This document shows, piece by piece, positions 1-7,833 of a stretch of DNA of 29,344 nucleotides. Below the pieces are notes generated by a model that was not told the DNA's origin, ran no database searches, and was given only the letters and a program-made list of their open reading frames with translations. Position 1 is the stretch's first letter. Each line of letters opens with the position of its first letter. The translations under genes and the position numbers were made by a program. The stretch is from JAWVZB01 sp033722375. Lineage in GTDB: Bacteria; Actinomycetota; Nitriliruptoria; Nitriliruptorales; Nitriliruptoraceae. The stretch covers positions 1 to 29,344 of the forward strand of contig JAWVZB010000032.1 of assembly GCA_033722375.1 (NCBI GenBank), given 5' to 3'.

Positions 1-15
1 GGAGCGGTGGCAGCA

Positions 16-41
16 GAGCCGGGGGCTCAGGCCCCCGGCTC
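16..41 (-). terminator. Hairpin at the end of the peptide transporter operon
   Basis: Perfect 11-base arms (16-26 and 31-41, GAGCCGGGGGC and its complement) enclose a 4-base loop. The operon reads leftward and its last stop codon (27-29) lies in the loop, so one arm is coding. There is no clear T-run after it on the minus strand, so this is a GC-rich hairpin terminator or 3' end stabiliser by inference. Confidence 0.6.
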
Positions 42-1100
42 GGTCGATGTTGGGACCTGCCGTTCCTCCGCGGACTCGCCCCGATTGGGGTGCTCGGACG
101 GTTCGACCTCTTCGCCGACGACCCCGTGGAGGTGACAGGCGGCGATGTGCCCGTCGACCTGCTGTAGGTCCGGGTCGACCGTGTCGCAGGGCTCGAACAC
201 CTCCGGGCACCGGGTGCGGAAGTTGCAGCCGCTGGGTGGGTTGGACGGGCTGGGGACGTCGCCGACGAGGATGATCCGTTCCCGCTCGCGTTCCCGCTCC
301 GGGTCCGGCAGCGGCACCGCTGAGAGCAGTGCCTCGGTGTAGGGGTGCTTGGGGTCGTCGACCAGCGTCTCGCGTTCGGCGACCTCGACGATGCGGCCGA
401 GGTACATGACCGCGATGCGATCGCTGACGTGGTAGATCGCCGACAGGTCGTGGGCGATGAACAGATAGGTCAGGTCGAGCTCGTCCTGGAGCCGCTGCAT
501 CAGGTTCATCACCTGGGCCTGGATCGACACGTCGAGCGACGCGATCGGCTCGTCAGCGACGATGAAGTCCGGCTCGCAGGCCAGTGCACGGGCGATCCCG
601 ACCCGTTGGCGCTGGCCCCCGGAGAACTCGTGGGGGTAGCGGTCCCGGTAGTCGGGTGACAACCCCACCATCTCGAGCAGCTCCCCGATGCGCTTGCGCC
701 GGGCCTCCTTGCCCGTGTGCAGGCCATGGATCTCGAGTGGCTCGGCGACCGATTCGCCGATCGACCGACGCGGGTTCAGCGACGCCATCGGATCCTGGAA
801 GATCATCGCCATGCGGCGCCGCAGATCGCGCAGTTCGCCCCGCCCGAGCTCGGTCACGTCGGCCCCGTCGAAGAGGATCCGGCCACCGGTCGGCTCGACG
901 AGCCGCAGCAGCGCCAGGCCCGTGGTCGACTTCCCACAGCCCGACTCGCCCACCAACCCGAGCGTCTCGCCCCGCCGCACCTCGAAGGTCACACCGTCGA
1001 CGGCGCGGACGTGGCCGGTCACGCGCCGCAGCACGCCGGACCCGTGCTGGGGGAACCAGACCTGGAGGTCGTCGACGTCGACCAGCGTGTCATCAGCCAT
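27..1100 (-). CDS. Peptide ABC transporter ATP-binding protein (DppF/OppF type)
   Basis: This 357-residue protein is the second ATPase of the peptide importer and hydrolyses ATP on the inner face of the membrane. Walker A GESGCGKST is at residues 51-59, the signature FSGGQ at 159-163 and Walker B FIVADEP at 179-185. The C-terminal oligopeptide-transporter extension carries the cysteine pattern CNFRTRC...C...C, which in DppD/DppF relatives holds an iron-sulfur cluster. Just before it is an Arg-Glu run (ERERERER). The start is the ATG whose first bases overlap the stop of the preceding ATPase gene by 8 bases; a longer upstream reading would only cover that gene in another frame. Last gene of a five-gene operon. 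Substrate cannot be told from sequence: di- or oligopeptides are most likely, nickel or other small solutes are possible. Confidence 0.93.
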   Translation of the reverse strand: MADDTLVDVDDLQVWFPQHGSGVLRRVTGHVRAVDGVTFEVRRGETLGLVGESGCGKSTTGLALLRLVEPTGGRILFDGADVTELGRGELRDLRRRMAMIFQDPMASLNPRRSIGESVAEPLEIHGLHTGKEARRKRIGELLEMVGLSPDYRDRYPHEFSGGQRQRVGIARALACEPDFIVADEPIASLDVSIQAQVMNLMQRLQDELDLTYLFIAHDLSAIYHVSDRIAVMYLGRIVEVAERETLVDDPKHPYTEALLSAVPLPDPERERERERIILVGDVPSPSNPPSGCNFRTRCPEVFEPCDTVDPDLQQVDGHIAACHLHGVVGEEVEPSEHPNRGESAEERQVPTSTEPGA

Positions 1101-2139
1101 CGAACGCGTCCTCCGGTTGCTCCTGCTCCGGCACCTCGTAGAAGCAGGCGGCGCGGTGGCCGGGAACCACCCGCCGCAGCTCGGGCCGCTCGGTCTCGCA
1201 GCGTTCGTCGAGCTGATAGGGGCAGCGAGGGCGGAACGAACAGCCCTGCGGGAGGTCGACGGGGTCGGGTGGCAGACCGGGGATGGCGACGAGGTCACCC
1301 CGCTCCTCCTTGCCGAGCACCGGCAGCGAACCCAGCAGGCCCAACGTGTAGGGGTGCGAGGGGTTGTCGTAGAGCTCGTCGACCGGTGCCTCCTCGACGA
1401 CCTGACCGGCGTACATGACCATCACGCGGTCGGCGATCCCGGCCACGACCCCGAGGTCGTGGGAGATCCAGATGACCCCCATCCCGAACTCGTCCTGCAG
1501 GTCACCGACGAGCTCCACGATCTGCGCCTGGATCGTGACGTCCAGTGCGGTCGTGGCCTCGTCGGCGATGAGCACCTTCGGGTTGCACGCCAGCCCGATC
1601 GCGATCATCACCCGTTGGCGCATCCCGCCGGAGAGCTGATGCGGGTACGAACCCAGCCGGCGACGGGCATCCGATAGTCCCACCCGCTCGAGGAGCTCCA
1701 CCGCCCGGTCGTTCGCTTCCGACTCGGACATGCCGAGATGCAGCCGCATGTGCTCGGTGACCTGCCGACCGATCGGCAGGACCGGGTTCAGTGACGTCAT
1801 CGGATCCTGGAAGATCATCGCGATGTCGTTGCCGCGCACGTTGCGCCACTCGTCCTTGCTGTTGTCGAGGAGGTTCACCCCGTCGAGCTCCACGCGACCT
1901 TCGACGCGCCCCGGCGGCTCGGGGACCAACCCCATCAGCGCGAGCGTGCTCACGCTCTTGCCCGATCCCGACTCACCCACGATCCCGAGGGTCTCGCCGG
2001 GATACAGGTCGTAGTTCAAGCCGTTGACGACGTGTGCAGCGCCCCGCCTGGTGCCGAAACGAACCTGGAGGTCGCGGACGGACAGGACCGGATCCCCGGT
2101 CTGACCGGGGACCTCGGCAGCGGTCTGGGTCTGGCTCAT
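1093..2139 (-). CDS. Peptide ABC transporter ATP-binding protein (DppD/OppD type)
   Basis: A 348-residue ATPase, partner of the DppF-type protein encoded next. Walker A GESGSGKS is at residues 55-62, followed by an LSGGMRQR signature. Walker B reads IADEATTALD, with Ala in place of the usual Pro after the catalytic Glu. The C-terminus has the same Cys-rich extension (CSFRPRC...C...C) seen in peptide-transporter ATPases. The start ATG overlaps the stop of the permease gene upstream by four bases (ATGA), implying translational coupling. It probably forms a heterodimer with the DppF-type subunit beneath the two permeases. Confidence 0.93.
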   Translation of the reverse strand: MSQTQTAAEVPGQTGDPVLSVRDLQVRFGTRRGAAHVVNGLNYDLYPGETLGIVGESGSGKSVSTLALMGLVPEPPGRVEGRVELDGVNLLDNSKDEWRNVRGNDIAMIFQDPMTSLNPVLPIGRQVTEHMRLHLGMSESEANDRAVELLERVGLSDARRRLGSYPHQLSGGMRQRVMIAIGLACNPKVLIADEATTALDVTIQAQIVELVGDLQDEFGMGVIWISHDLGVVAGIADRVMVMYAGQVVEEAPVDELYDNPSHPYTLGLLGSLPVLGKEERGDLVAIPGLPPDPVDLPQGCSFRPRCPYQLDERCETERPELRRVVPGHRAACFYEVPEQEQPEDAFDG

Positions 2140-3062
2140 CCCGCCAACCCCCGCGATTCGATCGCCGAGCGCTGGCGCGGGTCGAGCACGTCGCGGAGTG
2201 CGTCGCCGATGAGGTTGAAGCTCAGCACCGTGACGAAGATCGCAAGGCCAGGGAACACCGCCATCCACCAGGCCTGTTGGATGAACCCCCGCCCCTCGGC
2301 GAGCATCCGTCCCCACGACGCAGCCGGCGGCTGGACGCCCAGACCGAGGAAGGACAGCGCCGCCTCGGACAGGATCGCGAACGCCAGGCTGATGGTGGTC
2401 TGGACGATGATCGGGGCGGCGACGTTGGGGAGGATGTGGAGGCCGATCAGCCGCGCGTCGCGAGCGCCGAGCGATCGGGCGGCGCGGACGTAGACCTCCT
2501 CGCGAACACTCAGCACGCTTCCCCGGGTGATGCGGGCGAAGATCGGGGTGTAGACGATCCCGATCGCGATCATGGCGTTCACGAGCCCGGGCCCGAGGAT
2601 CGCCAGCACCGCGATCGCCATGAGGATCGCCGGGAACGCGAACAGCACGTCCATGCCCCGCATGATGAAGTCATCGGTCTTCCCGCCGTAGAAGCCCGCG
2701 ATCAGACCCAGCAGGGTCCCAGCGGTGAGAGAGATCCCCACCGCCACCACCCCGACGACGAGAGACGCGCGCGCGCCGAGCAGCACCCGACTGAAGACGT
2801 CGCGTCCGAGTTCGTCCGTCCCGAAGATGTGGTCCAGACCCGGCGCCTGGAGCCGGTCCTGCACGATGACCTCGTTGACCCCGAAGGGCGCCAGCCACGG
2901 GCCGAAGACGGCCGCCAGGAGCACCAGCCCGAGGACGACCATCGCGAACAGCGCCAAGCGGTTGGACACCAAGAGATCCAGGATCTGACGCCACCGCGAT
3001 CGGGGATCGACCGCAGGAGGTGCTCCCGCCTCGGTCGTCGCTGCGGTCGTGTCGGTGGCCAT
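2136..3062 (-). CDS. Peptide ABC transporter permease (DppC/OppC type)
   Basis: A 308-residue inner-membrane permease. The N-terminal region (about residues 22-110) matches the OppC_N plus first transmembrane helix arrangement: a basic stretch RSRWRQILDLL, a hydrophobic helix, then the periplasmic segment with GTDELGRDVFSR typical of DppC. The BPD_transp_1 core follows, with about five further helices and an ATPase-contact EAA-type loop (EEVYVRAARSLGARDARLIGLHI). Its start overlaps the stop of the upstream permease by one base (TGATG). It pairs with the DppB-type subunit to form the translocation channel. Confidence 0.93.
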   Translation of the reverse strand: MATDTTAATTEAGAPPAVDPRSRWRQILDLLVSNRLALFAMVVLGLVLLAAVFGPWLAPFGVNEVIVQDRLQAPGLDHIFGTDELGRDVFSRVLLGARASLVVGVVAVGISLTAGTLLGLIAGFYGGKTDDFIMRGMDVLFAFPAILMAIAVLAILGPGLVNAMIAIGIVYTPIFARITRGSVLSVREEVYVRAARSLGARDARLIGLHILPNVAAPIIVQTTISLAFAILSEAALSFLGLGVQPPAASWGRMLAEGRGFIQQAWWMAVFPGLAIFVTVLSFNLIGDALRDVLDPRQRSAIESRGLAG

Positions 3063-4003
3063 CAGTACCGGATCCGGGGGTCGACGTAGCTGTAGAGGAG
3101 GTCAACCACGAGGTTGACGAGCAGGAAGAAGGCCGCGAACAGCAGAACCGCACCCTGGAGGACCGGGTAGTCCCGACCGAGGACGGCGTTGTAGGCCAGC
3201 AGCCCGAGTCCCTGCCAGGCGAACACGACCTCGACCACGACGACCCCGCTCAGCAGATAGGCGAGCTGCAGCCCGGTCACGGTGATGGTGGGGATCAACG
3301 CGTTGCGCAGGATGTGCCCCACGAGGATGGTGCGCTCCTTGAGGCCCTTGGAGCGGGCGGTGCGGGTGTAGTCCTCGCCGAGGGCCTCGAGCACGGAGGA
3401 GCGCACGAAGCGGGTCAGGATCGAACCGGAGACGACCCCGACGGTGACAGCGGGCATGATCAGGTGTTGGAGGAACTCCCACGGGTTCGCGAGTGGGGAG
3501 ACGTACCCGGAGGGCGGCAGGAGGTTCAGTTGGAGGCTGAACAGGAGGATGAGGAGGATCCCCATCCAGAAGTCGGGGATCGAGATCCCGAACTGGCTGA
3601 TGGCGGTGGCGACGTGGTCGATCTTGGAGCCCTGCTTCAGCGCCGCGATGGTCCCCAGGGTGAGCGCCATGACCAGTGCGACGACGATCGCCCCGAACGC
3701 GAGCGCCAGGGTGGCGGGGAGCCGCTCGAGGATCATGCTGGTCACGGTTCGGCCGCTTCGGAAGCTCACCCCGAGGTCGCCTTGGACCGCGCTCGCGATC
3801 CAGTCGACGTACTGCACCACCAGCGGCTGATCGAGGCCCGCACGCTGACGCAACGCCTCGTAGGTCTCCTGGTCGAACCGCGTGCCGAGGGCCAGTCGGA
3901 CGGGATCCCCCGGGACGAGGTGGATGAGCAGGAACACGAGGATCGAGACCCCGACCAGCACACCGACGGCCTGGAGTACACGCCGCACGATGTAGCCGCT
4001 CAT
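3062..4003 (-). CDS. Peptide ABC transporter permease (DppB/OppB type)
   Basis: A 313-residue inner-membrane permease. The N-terminus (YIVRRVLQAVGVLVGVSILVF) is the standard DppB first helix, followed by HLVPGDP and an external loop, then five more helices. The ATPase-contact loop reads EALGEDYTRTARSKGLKER and the C-terminus ends with YSYVDPRIRY, a DppB hallmark (family form: DPRIRY). The ATG at 4001-4003 has only a weak ribosome site. The 107 bases between it and the binding-protein gene contain no obvious terminator, so it is probably co-transcribed, perhaps at a lower level than the binding protein. Confidence 0.93.
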   Translation of the reverse strand: MSGYIVRRVLQAVGVLVGVSILVFLLIHLVPGDPVRLALGTRFDQETYEALRQRAGLDQPLVVQYVDWIASAVQGDLGVSFRSGRTVTSMILERLPATLALAFGAIVVALVMALTLGTIAALKQGSKIDHVATAISQFGISIPDFWMGILLILLFSLQLNLLPPSGYVSPLANPWEFLQHLIMPAVTVGVVSGSILTRFVRSSVLEALGEDYTRTARSKGLKERTILVGHILRNALIPTITVTGLQLAYLLSGVVVVEVVFAWQGLGLLAYNAVLGRDYPVLQGAVLLFAAFFLLVNLVVDLLYSYVDPRIRY

Positions 4004-4110
4004 GGCTGGCTACCGGTCAGTCGCGTGAACTGCCTCAGTCTCGTTCTCCCTCGCTCCTGGCCGCTCGAGGCACTGTCGGCGGTGGCAATCGCGTGTGGGC
4101 TCGCGGTGGT

Positions 4111-5694
4111 CTACGGCAGGCGGACCTGCTCGAAGTTGATCGCACGGTCGGGGCGGATCGTGTAGCCGGACAGCCCCTCGACCCACGCCTGGACCACGTC
4201 GGGGTTGTAGAGGTAGATGTAGGAGTTGTCGTCCACGATGTTCTCCACGGCCTGGTGGTAGAGGTCCCGCCGGGCTTCCTGGTCGGTCTCCGCAGATGCT
4301 TCTTCGAGGAGCTGGTCGGTCTCCTCGTTGCAGTAGCCGTGGAAGTTGAAGCCGCCGTCACAGATGTGCTGGGCGTGGTAGAAGCCGAACGGATCGAGGT
4401 TGCCGAGCCATCCGAGCATGAAGGCATCGAAGTCACCCTGCCCCTGACGGTCGAGCCACGTCGCGAACGTCTCGGTCTGGATCTCGACAGTGATGCCGAT
4501 CTGGTCGAGCTGGCTCGCGATCACCTCGGCCACGGTCACCGTCTGGGGGAACTCGTCGGTGACCATGAGCCCCATCGTGAGATCACTGACGCCGGCCTCC
4601 TCGAGCAACTGCCTCGCCTGCTCGGGGTCGTGCGAGTACGGCGCGTAGTCGCTGGCCCAGAAGCTGTCCTCCGGGATCGCGGTCTGGTTCACGGTCGCTG
4701 CGCCGAAGTGGGCCGCTTCCGCGATGTCCTCGCGGTTGATCCCGTACGCCAACGCCTTGCGGACGTTGGGATCGTCGAACGGCTCACGGTTGAAATTCGC
4801 GGTCCAGTACCAGTAGTCAACGCTGGGAACCTGCTCGAGGACGATCCCCTCCTCGCCGCTCAGCGACTCGATCTGCTGCGGCGGGATGTTGTCGGTCCAG
4901 TGGACGTTGCCGGTCTGGAGCTCGGTCAGAGCGGTCGTGCCCTCGGAGATGAACCGGAAGCTCACGCCGTCCACGAACGGACCCTCGCCCCAGTAGTCAT
5001 CGAACGCCGCCAGTTCGATCGAATCGGGGTTCACCGACTCGAGGGTGAACGGACCCGTCCCGTTCGCCTCGGTGGACAGGTCGAACTCCTCGGCGGCACC
5101 TTCGGAGAGGATCGCCATGCCTTTGAACCCGCCGATGTTGGCGAGCAGGTTCGGGGTCGGCTGCGAGAGCTGGATCTCGACGGTGGTCGCGTCGGGCGTC
5201 CTGATCTCCTCGACGTTGCCGAACCGGAACGCGTTCGCCAACTCCTCGTCGATGATGCGGTTGTAGGAGTAGGCGACGTCTGCCGAGTCGAAGGTGGAGC
5301 CGTCGTGGAACGTCACGTCGTCGCGAAGCGTGAAGGTCCAAGTCAGGTTGTCCTCGCTCACGGTCCAGTCGGTCGCGAGCGAGGGCTGGAACTCGAGGTT
5401 CTCCGGGCCTGGGACCACGAGGGTGTCGTAGACGTTCTCGAGGACCTGGAAGCTCGGGTAGGCGGTGGTCTGGTGGGGGTCGAGCTGGTCCGGCTGGCTG
5501 CTGATCGCAGCAACGAGCGTCCCGCCGGTCGCCTGGCCGTCCCCATCGCCCGGGCTCTCGGTCCCGGTCTGGGTCTCGGTGCCGGTGCCGTCCCCGGCGG
5601 TTCCGTCCGTATCGACCGGTTCGCCGGTGTCACATCCGGCGATCAACAGGGCCAGGACGGCGACGAACGGGACGAGTCGGCCAGTACCCGACAT
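4111..5694 (-). CDS. Peptide ABC transporter substrate-binding lipoprotein (SBP family 5)
   Basis: A 527-residue extracytoplasmic solute receptor, first gene of the importer operon. The start chosen gives a signal peptide ending in the lipobox IAGC, with Cys21 as the lipidated residue; a strong GAGGAG ribosome site lies before it. A reading from further upstream would bury the signal peptide. Residues 22-57 form a linker rich in Asp, Gly and Thr. The mature domain starts at GGTLVAAISSQPDQLDPHQ and shows the family-5 pattern (YDTLV, ATDWTVSEDNLTWTFTLRD, VTFHDGSTFDSADV). Its position before two permeases and two ATPases fits a complete Dpp/Opp-type importer. The ligand is not predictable. Confidence 0.94.
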   Translation of the reverse strand: MSGTGRLVPFVAVLALLIAGCDTGEPVDTDGTAGDGTGTETQTGTESPGDGDGQATGGTLVAAISSQPDQLDPHQTTAYPSFQVLENVYDTLVVPGPENLEFQPSLATDWTVSEDNLTWTFTLRDDVTFHDGSTFDSADVAYSYNRIIDEELANAFRFGNVEEIRTPDATTVEIQLSQPTPNLLANIGGFKGMAILSEGAAEEFDLSTEANGTGPFTLESVNPDSIELAAFDDYWGEGPFVDGVSFRFISEGTTALTELQTGNVHWTDNIPPQQIESLSGEEGIVLEQVPSVDYWYWTANFNREPFDDPNVRKALAYGINREDIAEAAHFGAATVNQTAIPEDSFWASDYAPYSHDPEQARQLLEEAGVSDLTMGLMVTDEFPQTVTVAEVIASQLDQIGITVEIQTETFATWLDRQGQGDFDAFMLGWLGNLDPFGFYHAQHICDGGFNFHGYCNEETDQLLEEASAETDQEARRDLYHQAVENIVDDNSYIYLYNPDVVQAWVEGLSGYTIRPDRAINFEQVRLP

Positions 5695-5778
5695 GCGGTC
5701 TCCTCGATGAGTCGGTGTCGTCCTCGAGGAGCTGGCTGAACGGTCCTCGCTCTGCGGCCCCGTCGAGGAACGGCCTCC

Positions 5779-5807
5779 AACGTTCGGTACGTCGGCATGC
5801 ATGTCAA
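5779..5807 (-). promoter_or_regulatory. Putative promoter of the peptide transporter operon
   Basis: On the minus strand a perfect -35 hexamer TTGACA (5802-5807) is followed after 17 bases by AACGTT (5779-5784), a poor -10 match. It sits 85 bases upstream of the binding-protein start in the only sizeable gap before the operon. The -35 is convincing, the -10 is not. Confidence 0.35.
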
Positions 5808-5846
5808 GTACGAAGGGGCAGGTGCGACTCACTGGCCCTGGGAGAG

Positions 5847-6518
5847 CTACTCGCGGTCTTCGGGGTCCTCGTCGAAGTAGTCGAGCTGGTCGACGGGCAT
5901 CACGATCGACGTGAGCACGTTCATGAGGTGAGCCACGACCCGCTTGCAGTGACGGAAGAACAGTGCGCGCGGCACGGCGTAGCTCGCGACCGCATCCGAG
6001 GTGACGAGCGCCGACACCAGATCGTCGAGGTCGTCCTGGAGCTCGTCGCAGCGGCCGATGATCTCGCGCGCGCGGTCGCTGTCTCGGCGTCCGAAGACGT
6101 CGGCGACCTCACCGATCGAGCGGGAGATCTCGTCGCGCAGTGCCAGGAGATCGTCGTGGTCGTCGTCGACGGACAGGTCGGCACCGTCCGCCGCGATGTC
6201 GTAGATGTTCTTGGCGTAGTCGCCGATCCGCTCGATGTCCTTGACGATGCTCATGTAGACGAGCACCGCGGGGACGTCGACGCTGCCGTGCACGCTGGCG
6301 TGGACGACGAGCTCGCGGCGCACCATCTGCTCGGCTTCGTTGACCCGATGGTCGGTCTCACGGAGGTCCGGTCCGACGATGTCGGGATCGGCGCCGGCCA
6401 GCAGCGCACTCGAGGCGACGTCGAAGCTGTGCCGGTCGTCGCTGAGCATGCTGATCAGACGGGTCTCGATCTCCTCGAGCCGGTCGGTCGACTCCGACCG
6501 GAAGAACTTCAGCACCAT
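5847..6518 (-). CDS. PhoU-domain protein, partner of the Na+/phosphate cotransporter
   Basis: A 223-residue cytoplasmic helical protein. The motif ERIGDYAKN at residues 96-104 is the metal-binding signature of PhoU repeats (E-R-x-x-D-x-x-x-N). A second, more diverged repeat lies in the C-terminal half (FFRHCKRVVAHLMN). It starts 12 bases after the stop of the cotransporter gene; its AGGAG ribosome site overlaps that stop codon, so the two are one operon. PhoU proteins modulate phosphate uptake; those next to Na/Pi cotransporters are thought to restrain or gate the carrier. No Pst transporter or PhoR/PhoB is seen here. Confidence 0.87.
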   Translation of the reverse strand: MVLKFFRSESTDRLEEIETRLISMLSDDRHSFDVASSALLAGADPDIVGPDLRETDHRVNEAEQMVRRELVVHASVHGSVDVPAVLVYMSIVKDIERIGDYAKNIYDIAADGADLSVDDDHDDLLALRDEISRSIGEVADVFGRRDSDRAREIIGRCDELQDDLDDLVSALVTSDAVASYAVPRALFFRHCKRVVAHLMNVLTSIVMPVDQLDYFDEDPEDRE

Positions 6519-6530
6519 CGTTGCATTCTC

Positions 6531-7697
6531 CTACCGCGAGACAAGAAGTACCAGAGCGGGCAGCGCGATGAAGGTCACGCCGACATACCCCACGACCGCC
6601 GACCGGTTGGTCATCGCCAGATCCGCCAACCGCTGCGCCAGTCGGACGGGGATGTCACGCACCGCCGGGATCGGATAGAAGACCGCGATCGCGGTCGCGT
6701 TGAACAGCGTGTGTGTCAGCGCCACGACCAACCCGGCCTGCAGGTCGACCGCAAGGGACGCGAGCAGCGCCGTCATGGTCGTGCCGAGGTTGGCGCCCAA
6801 CGTGATCGGGTAAGCGCTCCGCAGGGTCAACAGCCCGCCGCCGAGGAGCGGGACCAGGATCGAGGTCGTGATGCTCGACGACTGCACCGCCAGTGTCACG
6901 AGCAGACCGATGACCATCCCCACCGCCCCGCCACCCCGACCGATGAGCTGGTTCATGGCCTTCTCGACCCGGTCGGCGACCAGCTGTCGCATGTTCTTGG
7001 TGATGTAGGCGAGCGCCAGGAAGATCGCACCGAGCCCGAGTCCGAGCAGCAGCACCGCGGCGAGGGTCCCCTCGCCGAACCCGCTGTGCACCACGGACTC
7101 GATCCAACCGGCGGGAGCCTTGACCGCCGCCTTGATGGGGCTCGAGGTCTGGCCGCCCTCCACGCCCGACGACCGGAGGACGTCTGCGATCGCCTGCGCG
7201 GACGACGACAGGAAGCCGGTCAACAGCTCCAGCGGTAGCAGGACGATGACGGCGATCACGTTGAAGAAGTCGTGCATGGTCGCGCCGGCGAACGCACGAC
7301 GGAACTCCTCACCCCGCCGCATGTGTCCGAGGGACGCCAGGGTGTTCGTGACCGTGGTGCCGATGTTGGCGCCCATCACCATCGGCACCGCGGCCGGGAT
7401 CGTCAGCGTGCCGGCCCCGACGAGTCCGACGATGGTCGAGGTGGACACACTCGAGGACTGCACCAAGACGGTCGCCAGGATCCCGGCGAACACGCCGGCG
7501 ATGGGGTTCGACACGCTCTCGAGCAGCCCGTCCTGGAAGCCCGAGCCCAGTCCCTCGATCCCCGACTCGAGCAGGGCCACACCCACGAGGAACAGGTAGA
7601 GAAGGCCGAGCACCAACGCGAATCGGGCCGCGCTCGGGAGTTGCCGGCGCGGCTCGGGAAGCGGCAGTGACGAGCCGTCGGGAGCGAGGTCAGCCAC
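6531..7697 (-). CDS. Na+/phosphate cotransporter family protein (NptA-like)
   Basis: A 388-residue inner-membrane carrier of the Na_Pi_cotrans family, importing phosphate with sodium. It shows the diagnostic internal duplication: QSSSVSTST at residues 80-88 and QSSSITTS at 272-279, each followed by a second conserved element (GANIGTT at 109-115, GANLGTT at 301-307). About eight to ten hydrophobic segments are visible. The start is a GTG at 7695-7697 giving a short cytoplasmic N-terminus; an AGGG lies four bases upstream, a weak site. Unlike many NptA-type bacterial proteins, it has no fused C-terminal PhoU domain; that function is supplied by the next gene. Confidence 0.9.
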   Translation of the reverse strand: MADLAPDGSSLPLPEPRRQLPSAARFALVLGLLYLFLVGVALLESGIEGLGSGFQDGLLESVSNPIAGVFAGILATVLVQSSSVSTSTIVGLVGAGTLTIPAAVPMVMGANIGTTVTNTLASLGHMRRGEEFRRAFAGATMHDFFNVIAVIVLLPLELLTGFLSSSAQAIADVLRSSGVEGGQTSSPIKAAVKAPAGWIESVVHSGFGEGTLAAVLLLGLGLGAIFLALAYITKNMRQLVADRVEKAMNQLIGRGGGAVGMVIGLLVTLAVQSSSITTSILVPLLGGGLLTLRSAYPITLGANLGTTMTALLASLAVDLQAGLVVALTHTLFNATAIAVFYPIPAVRDIPVRLAQRLADLAMTNRSAVVGYVGVTFIALPALVLLVSR

Positions 7698-7833
7698 GGG
7701 GCCCTGCGGTGAGGAGCGGTTCCGGTCAGGTCACGGGGAAGCAGACGCGGGGCGCAGACTAGCGGAGCCTCGGAGCGGCCAGGTCGGCTGTCGCGGGTGG
7801 TTCCGGACGAGACCCCTGCTCACGCGCACGGGT

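Noticed and set aside
240..340. Arg-Glu/Ser-Arg repeat-like stretch as a separate repeat element
   Set aside because: It is a short low-complexity codon run within the DppF-type gene, not a mobile or noncoding repeat.
27..1298. Longer start for the DppF-type ATPase
   Set aside because: The extra 66 residues lie inside the DppD-type gene in another frame and have no ATPase-family features.
4093..5739. Plus-strand open frame of about 550 codons opposite the binding-protein gene
   Set aside because: Antisense shadow of a clear SBP family 5 lipoprotein; no family features.
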